This document shows, one piece after another, positions 20,370 through 30,071 of a stretch of 64,000 bases of DNA. The notes below the pieces were generated by a model. The model searched no databases. It saw only the letters and a program-made list of their open reading frames with translations, and was not told where the DNA came from. The DNA is taken from the NCBI GenBank assembly GCA_003058495.1, contig QBVC01000022.1:1-64000 (forward strand). Direction: 5' to 3'. The stretch's first letter is position 1, and every line of letters starts with the position of its first letter. Source of the DNA: a gamma proteobacterium symbiont of Ctena orbiculata (GTDB lineage: Bacteria > Pseudomonadota > Gammaproteobacteria > Chromatiales > Chromatiaceae). Both the position numbers and the translations under genes were made by a program.

Positions 20370-21113
20370 TCAACCGCAAGTCGCGACCTGCCGCAAGCCC
20401 TCCTCATCGTGCAGCGTCAGGCTCTGTTTGCGAAGCTTGATCAAGCCCGTTTTTTGAAACCTTGTGAGCCCGCGGCTTATCGTCTCCCGCGCAAGCCCGA
20501 GGTAGCTCGCCATGTCACTTCTCGACATGCTCAAGTTGATCTGTTTACCCCCCAAGCCACGGATCGAGGCGCGAAGCGAGAGAGAGAGAATGAAGGCGGC
20601 GAGCCGCTGATCCGCGTTTTGCCGTATCAGTGAAGCGGTGAGCCTGTGATTGAGAGCCACTTCCTGCCCCAGCATCTCGATCAGCGCCTGTTGTACGGCC
20701 TCAATGGAACGTCCGCTCTCCTGCAACCGGGCGATCTCCAGGACGCATACACGGCTGGTCTCGAGTGCCCGTACCGAGTGGGTGTAGAAGCGGTTGGCCA
20801 TGCCTTCGGCGCCAATCAGATCCCCCGGCAGATAGAACCCGACGACACGTTCATTGCAGTTGAGATCAGGGACCGTGGCCTTGAAGGATCCCGATTTTAC
20901 CGCGTAGACAGCTGTGAACGGCTGTTCGACATGGAACAGTTGCTCGCCCTTCGTCACCGGTTGTCTTCTCAGCAGAATCCCCGGCGGTACCCCGCTGCCA
21001 GGCTCTGCATAGTCGAGAACCTGACACATGGGATCGAGGCCGCACTCACTGCAGGCCACCTCCAGCAGGCGCTCACCATCGTAACTATCTGTCAAACAGC
21101 AAGACTTTAACAC
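20370..21113 (-). CDS. fnr: FNR/ANR-type oxygen-responsive regulator
   Basis: This Crp/Fnr-family regulator has the four cysteines needed for an oxygen-labile 4Fe-4S cluster: C21, C24 and C30 in CSECGLDPMC, and C123 in ETSRVC, at almost the same positions as in E. coli FNR. A cyclic-nucleotide-fold sensor is followed by a helix-turn-helix (MSRSDMASYLGLARETISRG), in which E-x2-S-R fits recognition of TTGAT half-sites. The length is 247 residues. Two matching sites lie just downstream, before ccoN. Confidence 0.95.
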   Translation of the reverse strand: MLKSCCLTDSYDGERLLEVACSECGLDPMCQVLDYAEPGSGVPPGILLRRQPVTKGEQLFHVEQPFTAVYAVKSGSFKATVPDLNCNERVVGFYLPGDLIGAEGMANRFYTHSVRALETSRVCVLEIARLQESGRSIEAVQQALIEMLGQEVALNHRLTASLIRQNADQRLAAFILSLSLRASIRGLGGKQINLSMSRSDMASYLGLARETISRGLTRFQKTGLIKLRKQSLTLHDEEGLRQVATCG

Positions 21114-21164
21114 TGTTGAGTGGTTGCCAGGTGTAGGGAGGGGATCACCCCATCGAGATTGTCA

Positions 21165-22175
21165 TCACTTGAAAATCGACTCCACGGAGAAGCCGTCCCT
21201 CTCTAGGATATCACGCAGGCGCCTGAGCGCATCCATCTGAATCTGCCTGACCCGCTCACGGGTGACCCCGAGTTCGTTCGCCACCTGTTCCAGGGTGGAA
21301 TTTTCATAGCCGTGGAGGCCGAAGCGACGCTCAACCACTTCCCGCTGCTTATCATTCAGCTTGCTCAGCCAGCGGTCGAGATTGGCATTCAGACCATCGT
21401 TCTGAATGTCAACCGTAGGATCCAGGCTCTTCTCATCGGCGATGGTATCAAGCAGGGGCTTGTCGGCATCCTTACCGAAGGGTGTATCCACCGAGGTCAC
21501 GCGCTCGTTGAGTCCCAACATCCGCTTGACCTCGTCGATAGGCCGGTCCAGCAGATCGGCGATCTCCTCGGAACTGGGTTCATGATCGAGGGTTTGCGCA
21601 AGTTTTCGCGCCGCCCGCAGATAGACATTGATCTCTTTAACCACATGAATCGGCAGACGGATCGTGCGTGTCTGATTCATGATTGCCCGCTCGATGGTCT
21701 GTCGGATCCACCAGGTGGCGTAGGTTGAAAAGCGAAAGCCGCGTTCAGGATCGAACTTCTCCACCGCGCGGATCAGTCCCAGGTTCCCCTCCTCGATGAG
21801 ATCGAGCAGCGCAAGACCGCGATTCATATAGCGACGGGCGATCTTCACCACGAGACGGAGATTGCTCTCAATCATTCGCTGCCTCGCTGACTGATCGCCT
21901 TTTTGCGCGAGCCTGGCGAAGTAGACCTCCTCTTCCGCGGTCAACAGCTTCGATATCCCTATCTCATTGAGATAGAGCCGGGTGGCATCCATCTGTGCAT
22001 CCCCCGGCTCGGGAGATTTGAGCTTCAGGACATCACCGATTTCATCATCGGTTTTCTCCTCTACGATCTCTTCGCTCTCGACTTCTTCCTCCGACAGGAT
22101 GACTTCCTCATCCGCGAGATCGTCAATGAGCGGACTCTCATCCGATTCATCAGGCTCTTCAGGACTTTTACTCAT
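21165..22175 (-). CDS. rpoS: RNA polymerase sigma factor RpoS
   Basis: This is the stationary-phase/general stress sigma factor of the sigma-70 group. Region 1.2 ([21 protein letters not shown]), region 2 ([20 protein letters not shown] and [18 protein letters not shown]), region 3 and region 4 ([19 protein letters not shown]) are all present. A very acidic N-terminal stretch of about 50 residues is typical. The length is 336 residues. It follows nlpD, as in most gammaproteobacteria, where the main rpoS promoter lies inside nlpD. Confidence 0.97.
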   Translation of the reverse strand: MSKSPEEPDESDESPLIDDLADEEVILSEEEVESEEIVEEKTDDEIGDVLKLKSPEPGDAQMDATRLYLNEIGISKLLTAEEEVYFARLAQKGDQSARQRMIESNLRLVVKIARRYMNRGLALLDLIEEGNLGLIRAVEKFDPERGFRFSTYATWWIRQTIERAIMNQTRTIRLPIHVVKEINVYLRAARKLAQTLDHEPSSEEIADLLDRPIDEVKRMLGLNERVTSVDTPFGKDADKPLLDTIADEKSLDPTVDIQNDGLNANLDRWLSKLNDKQREVVERRFGLHGYENSTLEQVANELGVTRERVRQIQMDALRRLRDILERDGFSVESIFK

Positions 22176-22298
22176 CTCACATCTCCATCAACAAGGACAT
22201 GCTTTGTCAAGATGCCGTCAACGGTTGCTGTTACTCCCGCGCCGGCCCGCAGCATGTGCCTCAATCACCCTTGTAATCCGGGGTGGACATCTTATTAT

Positions 22299-23285
22299 CT
22301 ATCTTCTTGGCAGCAGCGGAAGTGGATTGATCGGCTTACCCTGTCTCCTCACTTCAAAGTGAAGCATCGGCTGGCCACCACTATTCGCTGTGCCCATATG
22401 CGCCACTATATCGCCTTTCGCCAGTTTATCACCCTCTTTTACCAGCAGTTTACGATTGTATCCATAGGCACTCAAAAATCCCTGCTCGTGTTTGATGATC
22501 ACCAGGTTGCCGTATCCGACCAATCCCCCGCCGGCATAGACCACCCTTCCCGCCTCCGCGGCCTTTATGGGCTGACCAATATTACCCTGGATTCTGATCC
22601 CTTTTCGGTTTTGATCCGATTTCGAAAAGGTCTGCACCACTCTTCCTTTGGTCGGCCATGACCAGCTTAACTTGACGCCTTTTTTCACCACTTCCGGCTT
22701 TGCGGCGGTTGCCCGCTTCAACGGCTTGGTCTGGGTCTTCGCCGCCATGGTGGCAGGCTTTGCGGGCGGCGGCCTGGAACCGGGTGTCAGTTTCGTCCCG
22801 GGGGATGTTTGTTGCGCCGGCAGCGGGTAGCGGACCTCCCTGCCCTGTCTTGTCACCGGCGGTTTCAAGCGCAGCCGCTGTCCGGGATAGATGGCGTAGT
22901 CCGGTCCCTTGATCCCGTTCCAGGCCGACAAAAGCTGATACGAGAGATGGTGGCGCCAGGCGATGGAAAAGAGCGTGTCTCCTGCCTGCACCAGGTAATA
23001 GGTGCGGGATCCCCCGCCCTTGACCGCCTGCACCCGGTCCTGCCTGCTCGGACTGGAAGCCGCCCGGTCCGCGGAACCCGGTACCGGCGTCCGGTTGTAG
23101 ACGGGGGCGCTGCCTCTCGATGAACAGGCGGTCATATTGAACAGCATACTCAGGAGCAGCATGAGACCCAGAGATCCCAGCAACAATCCACGGCGTCGGC
23201 TTCTGACAGGCAGAGTTACGATACCCAACCCCCTGACTACTTTAGATAAACAATGAGTACTAAAAAAACGACCACCAAAATCCAT
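22299..23285 (-). CDS. nlpD: NlpD-like murein hydrolase activator lipoprotein
   Basis: A signal segment ends in a lipobox (FNMTAC), so the mature protein is a lipoprotein. A LysM domain (YLVQAGDTLFSIAWRHHLS) binds peptidoglycan, and a C-terminal LytM/M23 domain runs from about residue 208. NlpD proteins activate amidases in cell division, and the M23 metal ligands are only partly kept. The true start is uncertain: the frame opens at 23285, overlapping yqaA by 49 bases, and internal TTG codons near 23230 are alternatives. Confidence 0.9.
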   Translation of the reverse strand: MDFGGRFFSTHCLSKVVRGLGIVTLPVRSRRRGLLLGSLGLMLLLSMLFNMTACSSRGSAPVYNRTPVPGSADRAASSPSRQDRVQAVKGGGSRTYYLVQAGDTLFSIAWRHHLSYQLLSAWNGIKGPDYAIYPGQRLRLKPPVTRQGREVRYPLPAQQTSPGTKLTPGSRPPPAKPATMAAKTQTKPLKRATAAKPEVVKKGVKLSWSWPTKGRVVQTFSKSDQNRKGIRIQGNIGQPIKAAEAGRVVYAGGGLVGYGNLVIIKHEQGFLSAYGYNRKLLVKEGDKLAKGDIVAHMGTANSGGQPMLHFEVRRQGKPINPLPLLPRR

Positions 23286-23812
23286 CCGAGGCGATCCACA
23301 TAGCGGTGGAGCGCCCTCTCCATGCGCTCACCCCCCCATGACATCAGCGCCGCCACCAGAAAAAAGCGCGCCCCGCGTCCGATCGTGGAGGCAACCACGA
23401 AGGGCAGGAACGCCATTCCTATGACCCCTGCGGTTATCGTGAAGATCTTGTAGGGAATGGGCGAAAAACCGGCCAGGAAGACCGCCCAGAATCCCCACTT
23501 GCCGAACCACTCCTTGGCTGCCAGATAACCCTCCCAGTATCCCCAGCTGTGTAGCCAGGGCTCTACCAGATCGAACGCATACAGGCCGATGAGATAGCCG
23601 AGCATGCCGCCGAACACCGAGGCCAGGGTGGTCAATCCGGCAAAAAACCAGGCCTGATTCGGCTTCGCCATGCTCATTGGCGCCAGCATCACGTCGGGGG
23701 GAATGGGAAAGAAGGAGGATTCGGCGAAGCTGAGTCCCGCAAGATAGGCAGGGGCGTGGGGATGACGGGACCATTGCATGGTACGGGCATAGAGCGATGA
23801 AAAGAGTCGCAT
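23237..23812 (-). CDS. yqaA: YqaA/DedA-superfamily membrane protein
   Basis: The protein has SNARE-associated/VTT domain features: FAESSFFPIPPDVMLAPM, a glycine-rich central helix (GGMLGYLIGLYAFDLVEPWL), and FLAGFSPIPYKIFTITAGV. The length of 191 residues is typical for the YqaA group. Family members are thought to act in lipid or membrane homeostasis. It lies between pcm and nlpD, a position seen in other gammaproteobacteria, and abuts the pcm stop. Confidence 0.9.
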   Translation of the reverse strand: MRLFSSLYARTMQWSRHPHAPAYLAGLSFAESSFFPIPPDVMLAPMSMAKPNQAWFFAGLTTLASVFGGMLGYLIGLYAFDLVEPWLHSWGYWEGYLAAKEWFGKWGFWAVFLAGFSPIPYKIFTITAGVIGMAFLPFVVASTIGRGARFFLVAALMSWGGERMERALHRYVDRLGWILVVVFLVLIVYLK

Positions 23813-24471
23813 CAGACCATCCCACCCATCAAAGGTACGAAATTCGCCGATTCCAGGCGCTCCTGATGAAAGCCGTCGCTATGCCTCGTAATCCTTACCA
23901 TGACCTGTCCGTTATGACTCTGGATCGGTATCACCAGGCGGCCTCCCACCGCCAATTGCTCAACCAGCGTTTGCGGTAATCCCATCGGTGCGGCAGTCAC
24001 CAGTATGCCATCGAAAGGGGCATATTCGGGCAGGCCGATACCGCCATCACTATGCTTGAGACGGATATTACGCAGACCAAGTTCCCGGAACCTGAGACGA
24101 GCCTGATCGAGCAGTGCCGAGATCCGTTCAACGCTGTAGACGCGACGCACCAGTTGGGCCAGTATGGCACACTGATAACCAGAGCCGGTGCCGATTTCCA
24201 ACACCATCTCCGGAATCCCCCCCTCAATCAATGCCTCGGTCATGCGCGCCACGGTATAGGGTTGCGAGATGGTTTGGCCATGCCCAATGGGTAGGGCCGT
24301 CTCTTCGTATGCGCGACTGGCCAGCGCCTCGTCGACAAAGATATGCCGCGGGGTGTTTCGCATCGCCTCCAGCACCGCCGTACTGCGAATCCCCTTTTTG
24401 CGCAGACGATCCATCAAACGCTCCCGGGTACGTTGGGAGGTCATGCCGATCCCCTGATGCTCGCGCCGCAT
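23812..24471 (-). CDS. pcm: Protein-L-isoaspartate O-methyltransferase
   Basis: This repair enzyme methylates isoaspartyl residues using S-adenosylmethionine. The family motifs [36 protein letters not shown] and the SAM-binding [16 protein letters not shown] are clear. The start is ATG at 24471, two bases after the surE stop; a longer frame running back into surE is not needed. The length is 219 residues. Confidence 0.96.
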   Translation of the reverse strand: MRREHQGIGMTSQRTRERLMDRLRKKGIRSTAVLEAMRNTPRHIFVDEALASRAYEETALPIGHGQTISQPYTVARMTEALIEGGIPEMVLEIGTGSGYQCAILAQLVRRVYSVERISALLDQARLRFRELGLRNIRLKHSDGGIGLPEYAPFDGILVTAAPMGLPQTLVEQLAVGGRLVIPIQSHNGQVMVRITRHSDGFHQERLESANFVPLMGGMV

Positions 24472-24473
24472 GA

Positions 24474-25217
24474 TCACTGCTCGAGCCAATCGCTGACTGT
24501 CTGCAGTGCGCTGTGTCGGGTGAGATCGACCTGCAGTGGCGTCACCGAGACAAATCCCTGCCTCACCGTATAAAAATCGGTTCCCGGGCCGGCATCCTGT
24601 TCGGCGCCCGCGGGACCGACCCAATAGATGGTCCTTCCCCGCGGATCGCTTGCCTTTATCACGGGCTCGGCCTTGTGGCGGTGACCCAGGCGGGTGGAGC
24701 GCACCCCCTGTAGCTGTTGGTAGGGCAGATCCGGCACATTCACATTGAGAATCACGTTTTCCGATAACGGATAGCGCAGCAGGCGACTGACCAGTTCCTG
24801 GGCAACCCGGGCGCCCGTATCGAAATGCTTCGGCTCGTGGGAGTTCATCGAAACGGCAATCGCCGGAAATCCGAGAAAGCGCCCCTCGGTGGCCGCGGCC
24901 ACCGTTCCCGAGTAGAGCACATCGTCCCCCATGTTGGGCCCCGCATTGATGCCTGAGACAACCAGATCGGGCTCTTCGTCGAAGAGCCCGGTAATCGCCA
25001 GATGGACACAGTCGGTGGGCGTGCCATCCACCCGGATAAAGCCGTTTTCCATGGTTCGGGCGCGCAGTGGATTGACCAGGGTCAGCGAGTTGCTGGCGCC
25101 GCTGCGGTCCTGATCCGGGGCCACCACCAGGATATCACCGAGCGCCGACAACTGGTCGGCCAGAATCCGCAGACCCGGGGCCTGATACCCGTCGTCGTTG
25201 CTGAGGAGGATTTTCAT
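24474..25217 (-). CDS. surE: 5'/3'-nucleotidase SurE
   Basis: SurE removes phosphate from nucleoside monophosphates and is linked to stationary-phase survival. The N-terminal [16 protein letters not shown] with the metal-binding Asp pair, the [22 protein letters not shown] motif and the length of 247 residues are diagnostic. The frame extends 35 codons further upstream, but the conserved start is ATG 25217. It heads the surE-pcm-yqaA-nlpD-rpoS group. Confidence 0.96.
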   Translation of the reverse strand: MKILLSNDDGYQAPGLRILADQLSALGDILVVAPDQDRSGASNSLTLVNPLRARTMENGFIRVDGTPTDCVHLAITGLFDEEPDLVVSGINAGPNMGDDVLYSGTVAAATEGRFLGFPAIAVSMNSHEPKHFDTGARVAQELVSRLLRYPLSENVILNVNVPDLPYQQLQGVRSTRLGHRHKAEPVIKASDPRGRTIYWVGPAGAEQDAGPGTDFYTVRQGFVSVTPLQVDLTRHSALQTVSDWLEQ

Positions 25218-25334
25218 ACCGGGCACAATATACTGGAAAGTCACAGCCTTCTCACCCCTCGTTTGCGTGGGCCGATTGAGATTCCCACCGCCAGCCCATA
25301 CCATGGTTACAAAGGGCCGCAAGGTTTATGAAAA

Positions 25335-25895
25335 ATGGGTGACGACGAAAAAAAAACCGAAGACAACATGCTGTTTTTCGAGGCACTCGATGATGTGAAG
25401 CCGATCAAGCAGCAGCGTGCCGAGCCCTACCGCCGCAGACTGCCGCCGAAACCCTTGCGTCTGCCGGTAGGTGACGAGGAGGAGATCGAGCGGGATCACT
25501 ACTCCGACCAGGAGATCGAGACCGGCGAGGTGCTCGATTTCGCTCGCCCCGGGGTACAGCTGCGCCTGATGCACGATCTGCGTCGCGGTTACCTGGAGAT
25601 CGGCGCCGAGCTGGACCTGCACGGTTTGACCGTGCGCCATGCGCGGGAGGATCTGAACCGTTTTCTCAGGGCCTGTCAGCAGCGGGATATCCGTTGTCTG
25701 CGCATCATCCATGGCAAAGGCTATCGTTCCGAGGGGAAACAGCCGGTGCTCAAGCAAAAACTCAATCTCTGGCTGAGACAGCGGGATGAGGTCCTCGCCT
25801 TTACCTCCGCGACCCGCCGGGACGGCGGTACCGGCGCTGTCTATGTACTGCTGCGCAATCCTAGAAAGAGCGTTCGCCAGGCGGACTCCGGTTAA
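25335..25895 (+). CDS. Smr/MutS2-like domain protein (SmrA type)
   Basis: A Smr domain occupies the C-terminal half: LDLHGLTVRHAREDLNRFL, then RCLRIIHGKGYRSEG, and a terminal GGTGAVYVLLR. Small stand-alone Smr proteins have DNA- or RNA-nicking nuclease activity, and the LDLHG and HGKG motifs are conserved. The N-terminal region is charged and variable. The length of 186 residues fits the family. It is divergent from surE. Confidence 0.9.
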   Translation: MGDDEKKTEDNMLFFEALDDVKPIKQQRAEPYRRRLPPKPLRLPVGDEEEIERDHYSDQEIETGEVLDFARPGVQLRLMHDLRRGYLEIGAELDLHGLTVRHAREDLNRFLRACQQRDIRCLRIIHGKGYRSEGKQPVLKQKLNLWLRQRDEVLAFTSATRRDGGTGAVYVLLRNPRKSVRQADSG

Positions 25896-26061
25896 TCGGG
25901 TGTTGCCGATTTACCGGGTAGGCGTTGCAAATCAGTCTATACCCAGTAAAATACTTGGTTATTGAGTCAGCAGTACAAGCACCATCCGTCGAAACCGATG
26001 GACTTTCCCCCGAACGACTTGACTGCCCATGGCCTCTGATGTGTGAGGGAGGAGATCTATT

Positions 26062-26619
26062 TTGGCAATCAGAATCAAAAGCCAGTGGCACGATGAAGAT
26101 GCCTCGCGCTCCGCGGAAGAGCTCGGTGGCGCCATCGCCTTCATCGCCTGGCGCATCGCCCTGGACAAGGCCATCACCCTGCATGGCAAACACTTTGTCT
26201 ATGAAAACGACGATCAGCGACTCGCCGTTATCGCCGAATATCTCTGCTACGAGGCGCAGCTCAGCGATCGCATGATCCATGCCATGGTCGACAACGAGGC
26301 CCGGGTCGCCATCGTTACCGCGCTGGTGATGAAGATGGCCGACCACTTCCAGGACAACGCCGCCGACCTGCTCGGGCCCGGTGACCATGCCAACCGGTTC
26401 ATCACGCTCTTTAACCAGCGTTCGGGGGAATACGCCGAATTCAATTTCGACAAGGCGGGCCCAAGCTACCCCTTTCTGCGCCATCTCGGTTTTGAGATCC
26501 AGCAGATAATGGGCAGTGAGGAGCACGACAACCGCTGGGTCATCGATCAGGTGATGGACGTGGACGCCCCCGAAGTCTACAAACAGCTGGCTCGCGCGGT
26601 CAGAAATCTTTTCGATTAG
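26062..26619 (+). CDS. Conserved protein of unknown function upstream of MoxR/VWA pair
   Basis: The 185-residue product looks mainly alpha-helical and has no signal peptide. The start is TTG at 26062, supported by GGAGGAG upstream. Visible stretches are FIAWRIALDKAITLHGKHF and FLRHLGFEIQQIMGSEEHDNR. I do not recognise the family. It ends nine bases before the MoxR-type ATPase, so the three genes 26062-29103 probably work together. Confidence 0.75.
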   Translation: MAIRIKSQWHDEDASRSAEELGGAIAFIAWRIALDKAITLHGKHFVYENDDQRLAVIAEYLCYEAQLSDRMIHAMVDNEARVAIVTALVMKMADHFQDNAADLLGPGDHANRFITLFNQRSGEYAEFNFDKAGPSYPFLRHLGFEIQQIMGSEEHDNRWVIDQVMDVDAPEVYKQLARAVRNLFD

Positions 26620-26628
26620 GAACTCCCT

Positions 26629-27675
26629 ATGCGCCCCATGCAGCTAATCACCATCCTCGAGCAAGAGTTCATCAGTACCCGCGCCGGTCACCATACCCCG
26701 GTCATGCTCTGGGGGCCGCCCGGGGTCGGCAAATCCGACATGGTGCGTGAAGTGGCACACAACCACCAGGCGCCGGTCATCGATATCCGACTCTCACAGA
26801 TGGAACCCAGCGACCTGAGAGGCATCCCTTTCCGGGTCAACGGCAGCGTGGAATGGGCGATCCCCTCGATCCTGCCTGACAACCGGCGCCATGGCACGGA
26901 GGGAATACTCTTTCTCGATGAGATCACCTCGGCGCCGCCAACGGTCTCCGCCGCCGCCTACCAGCTGATCCTCGATCGCCGACTGGGCGAATACCAGGTG
27001 CCGGAGGGCTGGGCCATCTTCGCGGCTGGCAATCGTCAGGGCGACCGGGGGGTGACCTACAGCATGCCGGCCCCCCTGGCCAACCGCTTCTCCCACTTCG
27101 AAGTCGACACCAACCTGGACGACTGGGTTGCCTGGGCCTATCGCAACACCATCGACGAGCGGATTATCGCCTTCCTGCGCTTTCGCCCCGAGCTGCTGTT
27201 CGATTTCGATCCGGCCCACAATCCCGTCGCCTTCCCCTCGCCCCGATCCTGGGAGTTCGCCCACCGGGCGCTGCAGAAGTTCGATGGCCATCCTCAGCTC
27301 CTGCAGGGCGCGCTGCAGGCCTGCGTCGGGCCCGCCGCGGGGATTGAGCTGAACGCCTTTGTCAACAGCCTCGACAAGATGCCCGACCTGGATGCCATCA
27401 TCGCCGGGGATGAGGTGCCGGTACCCGATGAGATCGACCTGCAATACGCTGTCGCGGCCGCCCTGGTGGGACGCGCCATACGCGCCCAAGACGCCGGCGA
27501 CGGAGAGATCACCCACGGCCGGATCCTCGAGTATGCCCGCCGGTTTCCGCAGCGGGAGATGGGGGTGATGCTGGTCTCCGACATGCACCGCGCCATCGGC
27601 GAGGCGATCTTCGCGGTGCCCCAGTTCAGCGATTGGGCCCAGGCCGTGTCGGACGTGATGCTGTATGAATCCTGA
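26629..27675 (+). CDS. MoxR-family AAA+ ATPase
   Basis: The Walker A motif is WGPPGVGKSDMV, Walker B is GILFLDEITSAPP, and a sensor-1 region follows in FAAGNRQGDRGV. The 348-residue length fits the MoxR/COG0714 group, which remodels or activates partner proteins, often with VWA proteins, in metal-cofactor or enzyme maturation. The downstream gene encodes such a partner. The target is unknown. Confidence 0.92.
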   Translation: MRPMQLITILEQEFISTRAGHHTPVMLWGPPGVGKSDMVREVAHNHQAPVIDIRLSQMEPSDLRGIPFRVNGSVEWAIPSILPDNRRHGTEGILFLDEITSAPPTVSAAAYQLILDRRLGEYQVPEGWAIFAAGNRQGDRGVTYSMPAPLANRFSHFEVDTNLDDWVAWAYRNTIDERIIAFLRFRPELLFDFDPAHNPVAFPSPRSWEFAHRALQKFDGHPQLLQGALQACVGPAAGIELNAFVNSLDKMPDLDAIIAGDEVPVPDEIDLQYAVAAALVGRAIRAQDAGDGEITHGRILEYARRFPQREMGVMLVSDMHRAIGEAIFAVPQFSDWAQAVSDVMLYES

Positions 27676-27679
27676 AAAA

Positions 27680-27860
27680 GTCCGCGAATAAACGCAAATG
27701 CTGATTTCCGCTTCTCGAAATGAAAATACGTAGGGTGGGGCCCTGCCCCACCCTACGCGGGCATTGACCTATTTGGTTCGTCGAATAGCGGAGGAAGGAG
27801 ACATAACCGGCATGAATATAGATCAAAGTCATTTGCGTTCATTTGCGTTCATTCGCGGAC
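27680..27860. repeat. MITE-like inverted-repeat element between moxR and VWA gene
   Basis: The outer arms at 27680-27700 and 27840-27860 are inverted repeats of 21 bp with one mismatch. The right arm is extended by an extra tandem copy of ATTTGCGTTC. In the centre, a near-perfect hairpin with 13-bp arms (27729-27741 and 27745-27757) has the core TAGGGTGGGG. No transposase is encoded. The right end lies 10 bases before the ATG of the VWA gene, so it must affect that gene's leader. Confidence 0.75.
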
Positions 27861-27870
27861 TCAAAAATCA

Positions 27871-29103
27871 ATGAACCAGGAACAGATCGAAACCAAGCTG
27901 GCCGCGGCGCGCACCAAGCTGATCCTCGACAAGCCCTTCCTCGGCGCGCTGGTGATGCGGCTCCCCATGGAGGCGGCGAATGCGGAATGGTGCCCCGCCA
28001 CTGCCACCGATGCGCGCAAGTTCTACTACAACCCTGACTACATAGACCAGCTGAACCTCGACGAGACCCAGTTCATGCTCGCCCACGAGGCCCTGCACTG
28101 CGCCCTCTCCCATTTCGCCCGCCGCCAGCATCGCAACAAACTCCATTGGGACATGGCCTGCGATTACGCCATCAATCCGCTGCTGATCGAGGATGGCCTG
28201 AAACCGCCCCCCGGCTCCCTGTTCCTGCCCCAGTTCGAGGGCATGACCGCGGAAGAGATCTACCCCTGTCTGGATGAGAACAACGACGACGAGCCGTTGG
28301 ACAACCACCTCTACGATCAGGAGAACACCAAGGGATCAGGCAGCGGCAAGAGCGAGAAGGAGATTTCCAACAAGGACGATCAGACCGAGACGGAGAACGA
28401 GGGTGACGAGACCGGCAACCGGCAGAGCGGGTCCGGATCCGTCTCCGAGCAACCGCCACCCCTCACCCCCGATGAGGCGGAAACGCTGAATATCCAGTGG
28501 CAGCAGCGCCTGGCGGGGGCGGCGCAACAGGCGATGCAGGTGGGTAAGCTGGATGGGGCGATGGCGCGCATGGTGGACCACCTGCTGCAGCCGCAGCTCC
28601 CCTGGCGCCTGCTGCTTGCCCGCTATATGACCGCCATCGCCCGGGACGATTTCAGCTATATGCGTCCCTCCCGGCGCGAGGGTGAACACATCCTACCCAG
28701 CCTGCGCAGCAGTCAGGTCGAACTGGTCGTCGCCCTCGACAGCAGTGGCTCGATCCAGGATCATGAAATGGGTGAGTTCCTCTCGGAAATCAATGCCCTG
28801 AAGGGGCAGATGCGGGCGCGCATCACCCTCCTCGCCTGTGACTCGGCAATCGCCGAGGATGCGCCCTGGATCTACGAGGCCTGGGAGGATTTCCGGTTAC
28901 CGGAGAAAATCACCGGTGGCGGCGGGACCAGTTTCGAACCCGTGTTCGAATGGATCTCCGCGCAGGGCATGAGACCCGACCTGCTGGTCTATTTCACCGA
29001 CGCGGAGGGCGCCTTTCCCGATCATGCGCCCCACTATCCGGTCATCTGGCTGGTCAAGGGCAAACAGCCGACACCCTGGGGACAGCGCATCCAGCTCAAC
29101 TGA
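27871..29103 (+). CDS. Metallopeptidase-like/VWA protein (DUF2201, COG3864)
   Basis: The N-terminal putative metallopeptidase domain carries HEALH at residues 72-76, an HExxH zinc motif. A low-complexity acidic linker (about residues 150-195) follows, then a C-terminal VWA-like domain with ALDSSGSIQ as a MIDAS-type motif and GGGGTSF. The length is 410 residues. It pairs with the MoxR ATPase as in other COG0714-COG3864 pairs. The ATG lacks a clear ribosome site because the inverted-repeat element ends just before it. Confidence 0.88.
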   Translation: MNQEQIETKLAAARTKLILDKPFLGALVMRLPMEAANAEWCPATATDARKFYYNPDYIDQLNLDETQFMLAHEALHCALSHFARRQHRNKLHWDMACDYAINPLLIEDGLKPPPGSLFLPQFEGMTAEEIYPCLDENNDDEPLDNHLYDQENTKGSGSGKSEKEISNKDDQTETENEGDETGNRQSGSGSVSEQPPPLTPDEAETLNIQWQQRLAGAAQQAMQVGKLDGAMARMVDHLLQPQLPWRLLLARYMTAIARDDFSYMRPSRREGEHILPSLRSSQVELVVALDSSGSIQDHEMGEFLSEINALKGQMRARITLLACDSAIAEDAPWIYEAWEDFRLPEKITGGGGTSFEPVFEWISAQGMRPDLLVYFTDAEGAFPDHAPHYPVIWLVKGKQPTPWGQRIQLN

Positions 29104-29132
29104 ATGCGCTGCAGGTCTTGGTCAAACCCAGC

Positions 29133-29705
29133 CTACAACCGCTTCTTCAGGGTGAAGGCACCCCGGAGATCACCCACTTTGTAACCACGGGCCTTATCAG
29201 CGGGATAGAGCTCATCGAGCTTGGCCGCGACGGGTTCTGCAATTGCATCGCCGTGGCACTTGGTACACACCTCTGCCGTGGGGATCGCCTTCATCATGCG
29301 GAAGACCTTGCGTCCCTGCTCCTCCACGATTTCACCCTTGACCAGCTTCATCGGGTCCTCACCCGCCGCCTTGCGCGCCTCGAACTCCTGCAATACCGCC
29401 AATTCCCAGGCATCTGGGGCGTTCTTCGGATTGCGCAGCTTCAGGCTGGTCCTGCCCACGTCCCAGCCGCTCATCTGGGAATGGGCCTCGGCCAGACCCG
29501 GGGCCACCTTGTTACAGGTAGCGATGGTGCTGACAGGCCCGCCCGCTTTCATACCCTTGACCAATTCCCCCTTGAGATCGCCAAAGAAGGCCTTGATTAC
29601 CCCCTTACCCTCTTCGAGATTGGCCTGCAGGGACGGATCGGCCTGTACGGTTCCCGTCAGTGAAAGGGTGGTCGCTAGGGCTATTGCGCCGAACTGTTTA
29701 TGCAT
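29133..29705 (-). CDS. DUF3365 (Tll0287-like) haem-binding protein
   Basis: An N-terminal signal peptide (FGAIALATTLSLTGTVQA) suggests a periplasmic protein. The domain is followed by one c-type haem motif, CTKCHG, and a late DLRGAFTLKK. The DUF3365 family has a PAS-like fold and may act as a redox or haem sensor or an electron carrier. ATG at 29705 is preferred with GGAG eight bases upstream. The length is 190 residues. It is convergent with the VWA gene. Confidence 0.88.
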   Translation of the reverse strand: MHKQFGAIALATTLSLTGTVQADPSLQANLEEGKGVIKAFFGDLKGELVKGMKAGGPVSTIATCNKVAPGLAEAHSQMSGWDVGRTSLKLRNPKNAPDAWELAVLQEFEARKAAGEDPMKLVKGEIVEEQGRKVFRMMKAIPTAEVCTKCHGDAIAEPVAAKLDELYPADKARGYKVGDLRGAFTLKKRL

Positions 29706-30071
29706 CAATGGATCTCCATGGTTATTCTAAGGTCAACCGGACCGGTTCTATCCGGCTGTCAAAATTCGGCTGAGCATGAACAAACCGACTACAACTCAGC
29801 AGCCGGTCTTTCCGACCCCGTCATCACCCCGGGGTTCCCAAGCCTCAACCACGGCAGGGACAGTTGCGACAGCTCGGCCGCGGTATGCGACTGGCCTGCC
29901 ACAGGTCGAACCTCGGCCTCCTGGAGAGTGAAAAACAGAGATATTCCATGGGGAGATGGAAAATCTCCTTGGTGAAATCGATATAATTATGGTATTAGGC
30001 AGAGGTACGGTCGCTACCGCCCATGACGAATCCGAGGAACTATCCGCATTCGCCGGGTATCAGTTAAAGGC
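29706..30071. other. Intergenic region
   Basis: No gene is supported in these 366 bases between the divergent haem protein and protease genes. I see no clear repeat or RNA structure. Confidence 0.4.

Noticed and set aside
27729-27757. Hairpin as a terminator after moxR
   Set aside because: There is no T run and it lies in the centre of a larger inverted-repeat element, so it is better seen as part of that element.
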